NCBI GenBank assembly: GCA_964475985.1
Contig: CAYYYP010000034.1
Coordinates: 1 to 40,334, forward strand
Reading direction: 5' to 3'
Source: CAYYYP01 sp964475985
GTDB taxonomy: Bacteria > Bdellovibrionota > UBA1018 > CAYHWW01
DNA length: 40,334 nucleotides
The translations under genes were made by a program, and so were the position numbers. Numbering within the stretch: the stretch's first letter is position 1; each line of letters starts with the position of its first letter. The notes below the pieces were generated by a model. That model ran no database searches, was not told where the DNA came from, and saw only the letters and a list, made by a program, of their open reading frames with translations. Of this stretch, positions 1-8,853 are shown in pieces.

Positions 1-56
1 AGAGCACTACCTTGACATGGTAGGGGTCGCTGGTTCAATCCCAGTCGAGCCAACCA
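1..56 (+). tRNA. tRNA-Val (GAC), 5'-truncated by the window edge
   Basis: The anticodon stem CTACC/GGTAG encloses the 7-base loop TTGACAT, giving anticodon GAC (valine). A T arm follows, with the 7-base loop TTCAATC between GCTGG and CCAGT. The acceptor 3' strand CGAGCCA, discriminator A and an encoded CCA end at position 56. About 20 bases (5' acceptor strand and most of the D arm) lie outside the window. The tRNA precedes the response-regulator gene, and no clear terminator is seen between them. Confidence 0.93.
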
Positions 57-110
57 ATCTTAAATTGCGGGGCTTGCGCATCGCGTAAACCGTATCTTTT
101 TTAGAATCCC

Positions 111-140
111 TTGGCACTGAGCGTTTTGTGCAGTTACAAT
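111..140 (+). promoter_or_regulatory. candidate sigma70-type promoter for the receiver gene
   Basis: TTGGCA (111-116) is separated by 18 bases from TACAAT (135-140). A start near 147 would leave a very short leader with AAGGGA (147-152) as ribosome-binding site for the ATG at 164. This is a motif match only. Confidence 0.33.
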
Positions 141-163
141 TTTTACAAGGGAATGATTTTACG

Positions 164-544
164 ATGCACAATCCAATTTTAGTGGTTGATGACGACGATG
201 ATATACGTGAGACGCTTCAGGAAGCGCTGCAGATGTTTGGCTATTCCGTAAGGGGTGCCGCCAATGGTCAGGAGGCGCTAAATCTGCTTGGTCAAATGGA
301 GGAGCCGCCTTGCCTCATTCTGCTTGATCTCATGATGCCCGTCATGAGCGGCCAACAATTTAGGGCTAAACAACTTGAGAACGCAGAGTTTTCTAAAGTT
401 CCCGTCATTATCGTGAGCGCCGATGGCAATGCTACCCAAAAGGCTGCGGCCCTTGGGGTAGCTTATGGGATTCCTAAGCCCATAGATTTTGATGTGCTCT
501 ACGAAGTGACCCAAAAATTCTGCGCTGCGGATCAAAAAGTTTAA
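164..544 (+). CDS. single-domain response regulator (CheY-like receiver)
   Basis: This is a stand-alone receiver domain of 126 residues with no output domain. It would accept a phosphoryl group from a histidine kinase and act by protein-protein contact or as a phosphorelay intermediate. The acidic pocket is a run of aspartates (D9-D13, motif VVDDDDD). The phospho-acceptor is D55 in LLDLMMP, the switch residue is S85 (VIIVSAD) and the conserved Lys is K105 (PKP). An upstream in-frame GTG at 128 would add 12 residues that are not part of the fold. The ATG at 164 is preferred because AAGGGA lies 11 bases upstream and the protein then begins directly with strand 1. Its TAA overlaps the stop codon of the convergent peptidase gene. 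No kinase gene is adjacent, so the partner is unknown. Confidence 0.9.
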   Translation: MHNPILVVDDDDDIRETLQEALQMFGYSVRGAANGQEALNLLGQMEEPPCLILLDLMMPVMSGQQFRAKQLENAEFSKVPVIIVSADGNATQKAAALGVAYGIPKPIDFDVLYEVTQKFCAADQKV

Positions 545-2571
545 GGATTCCTTGCCGCGTTTGCTGCAGTCCTTAAGCCGGCAATCCAGTTTGAAAAGGC
601 CGTCTCCACTTCTTCAATGGTTCCAAAACCGTTTGCACCATCTCTCACGTTGTTAGCGATATTAGTGTCGCCATCATCTACGTAAAGGCGAAGATTTAAA
701 TCCGTGGATCCGCTAAAATGTGGAATGCGAGCTTCAGCCGTAAGTTCTTCATCAACCCCACGAATGACTTCTGCTTCGGACCTTGCGGCTAGCGCAATGG
801 TGGGTTGGGCAGAAAAATCTTTGCCGGTGAGGTCTTTGATCATTTGGGGAAATGGTTTGGAGTTCCCGGCCTGCCAATAAGCCCTGCGCAAATCAGGGAA
901 AATTTTGGGGTTGTCCAGAATGTAACCGTACACTTCCATGAAGTGGGCTCGCGTTTGGTTCACGGCCATTTGGGCCACTAAGTAGCCGTGGTAACCGGCT
1001 GACATATCTTCTTCCAAAAGGTGAGCCACGGAAAATACGGGCCTTGGTGCACCGCCGGTCGTGCCTAAGAGCCGCGTTTCAATCTCCCGCGCCTTGGCCA
1101 GTATAGTGTCAATATTTTCTATTGTTAGCCGAGCTTCTGGGAGCGAGTAAAGATACTTTTCCACGAACGGCACTGTCATCATCCAACGCAAGTCGAAGGT
1201 CATATTGCGATGTTCCACCAAAGCTAGTTGCATGATGAGCTCTTTAGGAATGCGGTTGCCGTTCATGTCCTTGGCGTGGCGAAACAACCAGCCAGGGTCC
1301 CGAAAGTGAGTGTCGGCGAACATGGACTGGGTTTCTGCGTAAAATGCCGTAGTCGGCGCAAATTCCTGGGAGTTTGCGGGCGAAGGGGTGCTCACATTAG
1401 CGAAGTGAAGAGTATGGCCAAATTCATGGGCTAAGGTTTGGAGAGCATCATAACCACTTCCCACCTGGCTTGGCAGCGCATTGGACATGAGGTTGATGTG
1501 AGCGGGGATGGCCGTCCCATCGGCTAGCACGTAGGGAGCCTGAGTCAGGTGCATAAAACCATTTTGAAATTTTCCGGGGCGATCCACTAAATCGATGTGA
1601 ACGGTAGCGTTTTTGAAATCTGCGCCAAGTCCCGCAAAAGTACGCACAAAAAGTGAAACGGATTTTTCAAAGGGTAAGTAGGGGTCAAGGGAGTGGGTCG
1701 CGTCACCACTAGTTACAAACTGATAATTCCAGGGCAAGAGGCTAGCTTCACCTTTTTCGCGCGCGACTCGTTGTAAGCCTGCTGCGTGGGAAGCATTCGT
1801 ATTTTCCTCAAGATCACGCAGCAAAGAAAAAAGCTCCTCTTCCGTCATGCGCTCGCGGCGATGAAGTTGCATTTCGTAATAATTTTTAAACCCGAGGGAC
1901 TTTGCAAGCCTTCGTCTGATTTTAAGAATTTTTAGAAAGCCCGAGCGCAGAACTTCACGCTCGTAGGCGCGCATGCCTTCGAACGCAGCTCTTCTACGCG
2001 CTTCAACGGGATCGTTCGTTCGCATATTTCCGAGCTCAACGATAGTTGCCTTTACGAAGCCTTGGGTCGCCGGATCAACGTAACCGGTGTTAAACTTTTT
2101 AATTCTTGCCTGAAGTTCGCCCTCGGCTTCACGCAGCCTTCGGTGAAATTTCTGGGCTTCGGGGTTTGAAATGGTTTGGGCTTCAAAATAATCAAGCCAC
2201 GCCTGAAGGCCTAGGCGATCATGCTGACTTAAATCACCGCGAAGTAACGCTTCCTTAAGCGTAAGAACGTAACTTGAGTCTTGGGAAAATTTGCTCATGG
2301 CTTCATCATCGATGCCGTATTGCGACATGGAGGCGCCAGATAAGCCCATTTTTGTTGCCCAAAAGCCCCGTTCCTTGCGGCCGGAAAGTTCACCAAAAGT
2401 GTGGTTCAGCGTTTCTAATAACCGTGAGCAATCCGCCGGTGACTGAATAGTCAGTGGCTCAGGGGCAGCAAAACTCTGAAGTGGAATGATCATAGCAATG
2501 ACTACCGCAAATCGTATGATCACCGAAACTACAAAATGATAAAAACGTGATGCATGGTTCAATATGTTCAT
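541..2571 (-). CDS. exported M3-like zinc metallopeptidase
   Basis: The 676-residue protein has an N-terminal hydrophobic signal segment (about residues 12-35, ending LQSFAA), so it likely acts in the periplasm or outside. The zinc signature HEFGH is at residues 382-386, and a Glu in YAETQSMFAD (E413), 27 residues further on, is the probable third ligand. This matches the gluzincin pattern of M3 oligopeptidases (HEFGH) and, less well, M2 peptidases. The N-terminal half is helical and charged, including RRLAKSLGFKNYYEMQL (about 220-236), as in oligopeptidases that enclose the active site. Expected activity is cleavage of short peptides. The C-terminal about 60 residues are not recognisable. 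The gene is monocistronic or distal to the RND operon on the same strand, separated by about 100 bases. Assignment to M3 rather than M2 is by motif only. Confidence 0.8.
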   Translation of the reverse strand: MNILNHASRFYHFVVSVIIRFAVVIAMIIPLQSFAAPEPLTIQSPADCSRLLETLNHTFGELSGRKERGFWATKMGLSGASMSQYGIDDEAMSKFSQDSSYVLTLKEALLRGDLSQHDRLGLQAWLDYFEAQTISNPEAQKFHRRLREAEGELQARIKKFNTGYVDPATQGFVKATIVELGNMRTNDPVEARRRAAFEGMRAYEREVLRSGFLKILKIRRRLAKSLGFKNYYEMQLHRRERMTEEELFSLLRDLEENTNASHAAGLQRVAREKGEASLLPWNYQFVTSGDATHSLDPYLPFEKSVSLFVRTFAGLGADFKNATVHIDLVDRPGKFQNGFMHLTQAPYVLADGTAIPAHINLMSNALPSQVGSGYDALQTLAHEFGHTLHFANVSTPSPANSQEFAPTTAFYAETQSMFADTHFRDPGWLFRHAKDMNGNRIPKELIMQLALVEHRNMTFDLRWMMTVPFVEKYLYSLPEARLTIENIDTILAKAREIETRLLGTTGGAPRPVFSVAHLLEEDMSAGYHGYLVAQMAVNQTRAHFMEVYGYILDNPKIFPDLRRAYWQAGNSKPFPQMIKDLTGKDFSAQPTIALAARSEAEVIRGVDEELTAEARIPHFSGSTDLNLRLYVDDGDTNIANNVRDGANGFGTIEEVETAFSNWIAGLRTAANAARNP

Positions 2572-2606
2572 GAACTGAAAAACCCCCGCCCAAGTGAATT
2601 TAAGTT

Positions 2607-2635
2607 CAGATATTTTATGTGCTGCGCAACGTCAA
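2607..2635 (-). promoter_or_regulatory. candidate promoter for the M3-like peptidase gene
   Basis: On the minus strand TTGACG (2630-2635) is followed after 17 bases by TATCTG (2607-2612). The -35 is good and the -10 is weak. It lies 36 bases upstream of the peptidase ATG, in the gap after the RND operon, where no strong terminator hairpin is visible. Confidence 0.3.
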
Positions 2636-2674
2636 TGGCAGGTTCAAATTTTAATCCCGCACGCAACCCATAAA

Positions 2675-5600
2675 TTAAAAGTATTTTGTTTTTTCAAGTC
2701 GTACAAAAACTAGGTAGGCGCAAGGAACAATGAAAAGGGTCAAGACCGTGGAGAGCAAAACGCCCCCAATCAGGGCAATGGACATGGGGATCCTAGTTTC
2801 TGAGCCTGGGCCAAAGGCTAGGGCTCCGGGCAGTGCTCCGGCCACGGTGGCGATGGAAGTCATAAGAATGGGCCTTAAACGTAATGGGCATGCGCTTAAT
2901 ATCGCGTCCTTGGCCGAAGCACCCTGCCGTCGCAACTGGTTCGTGAAGTCAACTAAAAGAATTGAGTTCTTTTTTACGATACCCATAAGCAGGATGAGGC
3001 CAATGAGACTGTACATATTGAGACTTTGTTTCGTGCACCAAAGTGCAATGAAGGCGCCGGAAATGCTAAAGGGTAGGGCTAGCAGTACCGTCACGGGGTG
3101 GATGAAACTATTAAACTGCGAAGCTAAGACCATGTAAGAAACAAAGATTCCTAAAATCATGGCGAGAGCCAGGCTCTCAAGCGTTTCTCTAAAGGACTGC
3201 GAATTTCCGCCCATGCTAATATGGTATCCTTTGGGTAAAGATTTTTCGGCCGTGGCTTGGACTAATTTTATCGCTTCATTTTGTGCGTGACCGGGCATTA
3301 AATTTCCGAAAACGCTGACCGAGCGCTGCCGGTTTTGGCGCATGATGACTTGTAGGTTGGGCTTTTCTTCAACCGTGACAAGCTCTAAAAGTGGAATAAG
3401 CTCTCCACGATTATTCCTGACTTTTACGAATTTAAGTTGCTCAGAGGCCGTTCGTTCAGGCGCTTCTAAACGAAGTCTAATATCGTAGCGATGTTGATCA
3501 AAGTTTGCGCTGGTATAGCGAGTTCCGGCATTCAGTACCGCTCCACCTAAAAGTGCACTGATGGTTCGTGAAACATCTTTTAAGGAAACTCCGCGTTGCG
3601 CAAGTTTGTCGCGCACGGGCGTGATCCTCACTTCTGGCATTCCCATGCGGTAATCCGAATTGAGATCCGTTATAACTCCAGTTTTTGAAAGTTCGTCAGA
3701 AAGTTTTTCGGAGTATTTTCCTAAAGTTTCCCAGTCAGGGCCTTGCAAAGTAAATTCTATGGGAAACCCACGGGAGGCCGAGAAGCCACGCAGCGAAAGG
3801 TCTTGAGCAACAATATTGGCGCCTTTGATTTTCTTTTTTAGGTCATCCCTTAATCGAGCGATGATTTGGGCTTGGGTAGCCTTCCGTTTACTTGGCGGTT
3901 TGAGGGTTACGAAAATCATTCCCTCGTTCACCATATCGCCACCAAAACCACCCACGGTACTAAAAAAACTATCTACCTCGGTCACCGTGTTGAGATAGCT
4001 TTCAATTTCCTTAAATTTTTCATTCGTGGCGGGAAGGGACGTACCCACCGGTAGTTTCGCCCTTAGCATGAAGAGGGACTGATCCTGCGCCGGCATAAGT
4101 TCTGAGGGAATCAGCTTTATAAGGAAAAAACTTAAGCCAAATAGGATTAAAGAAAGGCTTAATACTTTTTTGCGATGCAGTAAAACTAGGTTTAATAGTT
4201 TTATGTATCGTTTTTCCAAAAAAGTCATGGCGCGTTCCATAAAGCCAATTCCGTGGCGATCCATGGAGAGATACCTTGAGCAGCGCATGGGGGTTAAGGT
4301 GAGAGCCTCAAGTAGGGATAATAGAACCGCTACTGTAACCGTAATTCCGTATTGATAAAAATACTTTCCAATCACGCCCTTCATGAAAACCACCGGAACA
4401 AAAATGGCGACCACGGCAATGGTAGCCGTCATGGCGGAAAAGGTAATTTCCTTAGAGCCGTTTAGCGCCGCTAACATTTTTCCTTCGCCGTTTTTGCGGT
4501 GTCGCACGATGTTTTCTAGCATCATAATGGCGTCGTCCACGACGATACCGATGGCTAGGCTTAGGCCCAGTAAAGTGAAAGTATTTAGAGTAAAGCTTAA
4601 AAAATAAAGTGCAATGAGGGCACCCACAATGGAAGTTGGGATGGCCATGAGCACGTTCAAAGTGGAACTTAGGGAGCCCAGGAAAAGGTAACAAACGATG
4701 GACGTCAAAAGGGCCGAAAGGATAAGCACAAAAATAAGTTCCGAAACCGACTCGCGAATAAATCTGGTCCCGTCTGTGCGAACACCAAGCGAAATGCCTT
4801 TCGGTAAAACACTTTGAATCTCCGCTACTTTTTCCTTCACGAGGTCCGCAACCTGCACCGCGTTTGAGCCATGCTGCTTCATGATGCCAAGGCCAAGGGT
4901 GAAATTGCCGTTAAAACGGGAGTAACGGCGCACGTCGGCTAAACCTTCTTCCACCCTTGCTACATCTTTCAGCTGCAAGGTTCCAAAAATGGGACCGCCT
5001 CTTCGTTTGGTTACCAGAATTTTTTCAAAGTCAGAAACGCTGTGAGCCTCACCCCTAAGTCGCAGGTTCAGTTCGCGGGTTCTATTTTCAATGCGGCCCA
5101 AGGGAATTTCCACGTGCTCAGCGGCAATGGAATCTAAAATGTCCGTAGCCGTAAGTTGGTATTGATTTAATTTTGGTAACGACACCCAAATTCTAAGATT
5201 GGGATCAACGTAACCACCAAGGCCAATATCCCCGACCCCACGTACGGTTGCAAACTGGTCATAGAGAACATCCCGTGCGTAACGCATGAGCTGGCTTGGT
5301 GGGATATTTTTATCTCCGCTTACGGTGAGCCAAAGTATGGGCTGGTCTTCAGGATTAGTTTTTCTAAGGGTTACGGGATCAAGATTTACCGGGAAAAGCG
5401 GCTGCGCTTGAGCTAAACGGCTTTGAATCTCAAGTAGGGCGGCGTCGATATCATAGGAGGCTTCAAATTCAACGCTCACGGAGGCTGAACTTTGGCGAGC
5501 GGTGGAGTTTACGCTACGAATGCCTTGGATTCCCATGACGGCATCTTCAATGACGTCGATCACCTGATTCTCCATGACCTCAGGCGATGCGCCATTAAGG

Positions 5601-5749
5601 CCCGTGCTGATACTTACGACTGGAAAGTTTACGTCGGGAAGTTGGCTTACGCCTAATTTCGTAAAACAAATGGCGCCGAAAATTATCAGCGCTGCCATGA
5701 GCATCCACGCAAAAACTGGCCGCCGAATGGAGATTTCCGAAAGACTCAT
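2675..5749 (-). CDS. RND-family inner-membrane efflux transporter (second of the pair)
   Basis: This 1024-residue protein has full HAE1/AcrB-type RND length and order: an N-terminal transmembrane helix (RRPVFAWMLM start), a porter loop, a central membrane bundle, a second porter loop and a C-terminal bundle. The proton-relay aspartates are the D405-D406 pair in GIVVDDAIMM, and the Lys before Asn in VKKNSILLVDF (K927) corresponds to AcrB K940. It should therefore be an active proton-driven exporter of drugs or other hydrophobic compounds from the periplasm or inner-membrane leaflet. The gene start overlaps the stop of the first RND gene by ATGA, so the two are translationally coupled. The pair is clearly related in sequence but not identical, as in MdtB/MdtC, so a heterotrimer is possible (inference). 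Substrate is unknown. Confidence 0.92.
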   Translation of the reverse strand: MSLSEISIRRPVFAWMLMAALIIFGAICFTKLGVSQLPDVNFPVVSISTGLNGASPEVMENQVIDVIEDAVMGIQGIRSVNSTARQSSASVSVEFEASYDIDAALLEIQSRLAQAQPLFPVNLDPVTLRKTNPEDQPILWLTVSGDKNIPPSQLMRYARDVLYDQFATVRGVGDIGLGGYVDPNLRIWVSLPKLNQYQLTATDILDSIAAEHVEIPLGRIENRTRELNLRLRGEAHSVSDFEKILVTKRRGGPIFGTLQLKDVARVEEGLADVRRYSRFNGNFTLGLGIMKQHGSNAVQVADLVKEKVAEIQSVLPKGISLGVRTDGTRFIRESVSELIFVLILSALLTSIVCYLFLGSLSSTLNVLMAIPTSIVGALIALYFLSFTLNTFTLLGLSLAIGIVVDDAIMMLENIVRHRKNGEGKMLAALNGSKEITFSAMTATIAVVAIFVPVVFMKGVIGKYFYQYGITVTVAVLLSLLEALTLTPMRCSRYLSMDRHGIGFMERAMTFLEKRYIKLLNLVLLHRKKVLSLSLILFGLSFFLIKLIPSELMPAQDQSLFMLRAKLPVGTSLPATNEKFKEIESYLNTVTEVDSFFSTVGGFGGDMVNEGMIFVTLKPPSKRKATQAQIIARLRDDLKKKIKGANIVAQDLSLRGFSASRGFPIEFTLQGPDWETLGKYSEKLSDELSKTGVITDLNSDYRMGMPEVRITPVRDKLAQRGVSLKDVSRTISALLGGAVLNAGTRYTSANFDQHRYDIRLRLEAPERTASEQLKFVKVRNNRGELIPLLELVTVEEKPNLQVIMRQNRQRSVSVFGNLMPGHAQNEAIKLVQATAEKSLPKGYHISMGGNSQSFRETLESLALAMILGIFVSYMVLASQFNSFIHPVTVLLALPFSISGAFIALWCTKQSLNMYSLIGLILLMGIVKKNSILLVDFTNQLRRQGASAKDAILSACPLRLRPILMTSIATVAGALPGALAFGPGSETRIPMSIALIGGVLLSTVLTLFIVPCAYLVFVRLEKTKYF

Positions 5750-8700
5750 AACGTAAGATCACTTTCTTCTCGTCTTTCAAACTTTGCAAAAACACTATAG
5801 GCGCAAGGTACGACAAAGAGCGTGAGCAGCGTTGAAATCAAAACGCCACCAATGAGGCAGACGGCCATGGGAATTCTAGTTTCGGCACCGGGGCCAAAGG
5901 CCAGGGCCGCCGGGATAGCGCCTGCAATTGTAGCAATGGATGTCATGAGGATGGGCCTTAACCTTACGGGGCAAGCTTCAAGGAGGGCTGCTCTCACGTC
6001 ACCGCCATGGCTGCGGCATTGATTGGTGAAATCAACCAAAAGAATTGAGTTCTTTTTTACAATGCCCATGAGCAGAATTAACCCAATCATGCTGAAAAGA
6101 TTCAGTGACTGGTGCGTTAAGAAAAGCGCCACGAATGCTCCCGAAAGGCTAAAGGGCAACGCAAGCAGAACAGTTACCGGATGAATAAAGCTATTGAACT
6201 GCGAAGCCAGCACCATATAGGAAACTAAAATTCCTAAAAGCAGCGCAAAAATAAGGCTTGAGAAGGACTCCTTAAAGGTCTCTGCACTCCCCGTAAATGA
6301 GATATGATACCCCTTAGGCAAAACTTGAACGCCAATTTCTTTTATTTTTTCAAGGACGCTCTGCTGGGACTGATTCACGGCAACGCCAGCATAAATGGGA
6401 AACGCACGCTCTCGATTAAACCGTGAAATCATTTGTAAGGTGGGGCGCTCTTCAACTTTTACCAGGCGTCTCAGCGGCACCAGTTCACCCGCGGTGCCGC
6501 GATTGGTTCTGACATAAATTTTATTGAGATCCGCTGCTTCATCGTGATCGCTCGGTTCGGAGCGAACCCTAATATCGTAGCGATGGCCATCCTTTGGGTA
6601 TTGGGTGCTTGAAGTGAAAATCTGGCCACCAATGAGGGTGCTGATTTCTGAGCCTATATTTGAGAGGGACACGCCATGGGAGGCGAGCAAGTCGCGATCG
6701 GGAAGAATTTGAACTTCGGGCATGCCGTCTTGATAATCAGTATTAAGGTCAGTGACTAATCCCGTGGCTTGGACCTGGCGCATAATTTCTTTTGAAAGAA
6801 TTACGAGCTTATTCCAGTCGGGACCCTGCACCGTGAACTCAATAGGAAAACCCTTAGACGCGCTAAAGCCCGACAGAGAAAGGTCTTGAGCAAAAATTTT
6901 ATCTTGGGGCAAAAGAGTTTTCAGTTCCTCTCGCGTGCGATCCATGATTTGGCGCTGCGTAAGTTTACGGGACTTAGCTTCCTTAAGCGTAATGTAGATT
7001 TGCCCGGTGTTGGTGATGTCTTGGCCAAGGTAATTACCAATGGTTGTGTAAACTTCAAGGACTTCGGGCTGGCGGGCTAAATAGACTTCAGCCTTTTTGA
7101 AGTCTTCATTGGTAGCCATAAGTGAAGTTCCTACGGGCGTTTGTAGAGTCATCAGGAACAAAGATTGGTCTTGTTCGGGGATAAGTTCTTTTCTTAGAAA
7201 TCCTACGAGTGCCAATGAACCTAGGAAAAATACTAATGCGCAAAGCAGGACCGGGCCTCGCAGATTTAAAATCCACTCGAGGCTGTTACGGTATTTATCC
7301 GCCAAAAAAGCCATGAAGCGGTCAATTTTAGCCATAAACCGGTTGGCGTTTTCTCCATGGTTTACCTTGAGAAACTGCGCGCAGCGCATAGGCGTAAGCG
7401 TAAGGGCTTCTAGCAAAGATAAAAACACCGCCACCGTAACCGTGATGCCATACTGATAAAAAAACTTGCCGATAATTCCCTTCATAAAAATCACAGGAAC
7501 AAAAATGGCAGCGATGGCGAGCGTTGCGGCCAGGGCCGCAAACGTGATTTCCTCTGAGCCCCTTAGGGCTGCGGTGACTTTGTCTTCGCCACCTTCGGCG
7601 TGCCTGACGATGTTCTCTAACATCATGATGGCGTCGTCCACGACGATGCCAATGGCTAGGCTTAAACCCAGTAAAGTAAAGGTATTTAAAGTAAATCCAA
7701 AAAAGTAGAGGGCCACAAAAGTTCCGATGATGGAAGTCGGGATCGCCAAAAGCACATTTATGGTTGAGGACAGGGAGCCTAGGAAGAGAAAACAAACAAT
7801 GGAAGTGAAGATGGCGGCGAGCAGAAGGGTGAAGTTCAGTTCCGAAATAGATTCTTCAATATATTTTGTTGTATCAAGTTGAACGTTAAGGGACATGCCA
7901 ACTGGCAGGGAAGCGCGAACCTTCTCAACTTTGGCGCGCACTTCGCGTGCTACTTCAACGGCGTTTGCCCCTCGCTGTTTGATGATGCCCAGCCCCACGG
8001 CAGGTTTGCCGTTGTAGCGCGAGATGGCCCGCACATCGGTTAGCCCTTCTTCAATACGGGCGACTTGGTGAAGCTGAAGCGGAATATAGTTCGGAGCCCC
8101 GCCGCGTTGATTGATGCGGATTTTTCCGAACTGTTCAGGGTTAAGGGCTTCACCTAAGAGGCGAACGTTAATTTCATTTTTATCGTTCTCAATGCGGCCA
8201 GCCGGTTCTTCAAGCTGCTCTCCCTCAATGGAGGCCGTAATGTCCTGTGCGGTAAAGGCGTAGCGGTAAAGTTTTTTCTCAGAAAGCCACACTCGCAAAT
8301 TAGGATCAACGTAACCGCCAAAAAGCACGCTGCCTACGCCCTTAATAATGGAGAACTGGTTTTTTAGGGTATTTCTCGCATAAATCATTTGCTGATAAAG
8401 CGGCATTCGCCCATCACTTGTGAGCATGATCCAAAGGATGGGTTGATCCTCCGGATTGGTTTTTGTGATGACGGGTGGGTCAAGCTTACTGGGCAGCCTC
8501 CTTTGCGTTTGCGAAACTCTGGTTTGCACCTCCTGAAGGGCCACATCAATATTACGATCAAGATCAAACTCAACGGTGATGTTGGCTGAGCCCTGGCTTG
8601 AGGTAGATGCGACACTTCGTATGCCTTCAATGCCCATGACGGCGTCTTCCACGCGGTCTACCACGTCACTTTCCATAATTTCTGGGGCAGCGTTATTTAG

Positions 8701-8853
8701 GGTAAGGCCAATGTTGATGACGGGAAAATCCACATCGGGTAATTGGCTAATGCCCATTCTAAAGAAAGAAATTCCGCCAAAAACAATAAGCCCCACCATG
8801 ATCATCCAAGCAAAAACTGGTTTTTTAATGGAGAGGGCCGAGAGACTCATCAT
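5746..8853 (-). CDS. RND-family inner-membrane efflux transporter (first of the pair)
   Basis: This 1035-residue HAE1/AcrB-type transporter has the same architecture as the downstream gene. The N-terminal helix begins IKKPVFAWMIM. The D406-D407 pair in GIVVDDAIMM and K934 in VKKNSILLVDF form the proton relay. The large periplasmic loops after helices 1 and 7 carry the porter and docking subdomains. The start codon ATG overlaps the stop of the TolC-like gene (ATGA), and its own stop overlaps the next RND gene, so all three proteins are made from one message. A periplasmic membrane-fusion protein is expected for a tripartite pump but is not encoded next to these genes. The adaptor may be elsewhere in the genome. 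Confidence 0.92.
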   Translation of the reverse strand: MMSLSALSIKKPVFAWMIMVGLIVFGGISFFRMGISQLPDVDFPVINIGLTLNNAAPEIMESDVVDRVEDAVMGIEGIRSVASTSSQGSANITVEFDLDRNIDVALQEVQTRVSQTQRRLPSKLDPPVITKTNPEDQPILWIMLTSDGRMPLYQQMIYARNTLKNQFSIIKGVGSVLFGGYVDPNLRVWLSEKKLYRYAFTAQDITASIEGEQLEEPAGRIENDKNEINVRLLGEALNPEQFGKIRINQRGGAPNYIPLQLHQVARIEEGLTDVRAISRYNGKPAVGLGIIKQRGANAVEVAREVRAKVEKVRASLPVGMSLNVQLDTTKYIEESISELNFTLLLAAIFTSIVCFLFLGSLSSTINVLLAIPTSIIGTFVALYFFGFTLNTFTLLGLSLAIGIVVDDAIMMLENIVRHAEGGEDKVTAALRGSEEITFAALAATLAIAAIFVPVIFMKGIIGKFFYQYGITVTVAVFLSLLEALTLTPMRCAQFLKVNHGENANRFMAKIDRFMAFLADKYRNSLEWILNLRGPVLLCALVFFLGSLALVGFLRKELIPEQDQSLFLMTLQTPVGTSLMATNEDFKKAEVYLARQPEVLEVYTTIGNYLGQDITNTGQIYITLKEAKSRKLTQRQIMDRTREELKTLLPQDKIFAQDLSLSGFSASKGFPIEFTVQGPDWNKLVILSKEIMRQVQATGLVTDLNTDYQDGMPEVQILPDRDLLASHGVSLSNIGSEISTLIGGQIFTSSTQYPKDGHRYDIRVRSEPSDHDEAADLNKIYVRTNRGTAGELVPLRRLVKVEERPTLQMISRFNRERAFPIYAGVAVNQSQQSVLEKIKEIGVQVLPKGYHISFTGSAETFKESFSSLIFALLLGILVSYMVLASQFNSFIHPVTVLLALPFSLSGAFVALFLTHQSLNLFSMIGLILLMGIVKKNSILLVDFTNQCRSHGGDVRAALLEACPVRLRPILMTSIATIAGAIPAALAFGPGAETRIPMAVCLIGGVLISTLLTLFVVPCAYSVFAKFERREESDLTL

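Noticed and set aside
128..163. Longer GTG start for the response regulator
   Set aside because: The 12 extra residues precede strand 1 of the fold, and the likely promoter -10 box would fall inside them.
2730..3137. 135-codon plus-strand ORF opposite the second RND gene
   Set aside because: It is an antisense shadow of a well-supported gene. The plus-strand ORFs at 7097-7456 and 8576-8875 are the same case.
7328..7795. 155-codon minus-strand ORF overlapping the first RND gene
   Set aside because: It is an alternative frame of the RND coding sequence. Its translation is low in hydrophobic pattern and rich in His and Arg, with no family motif.
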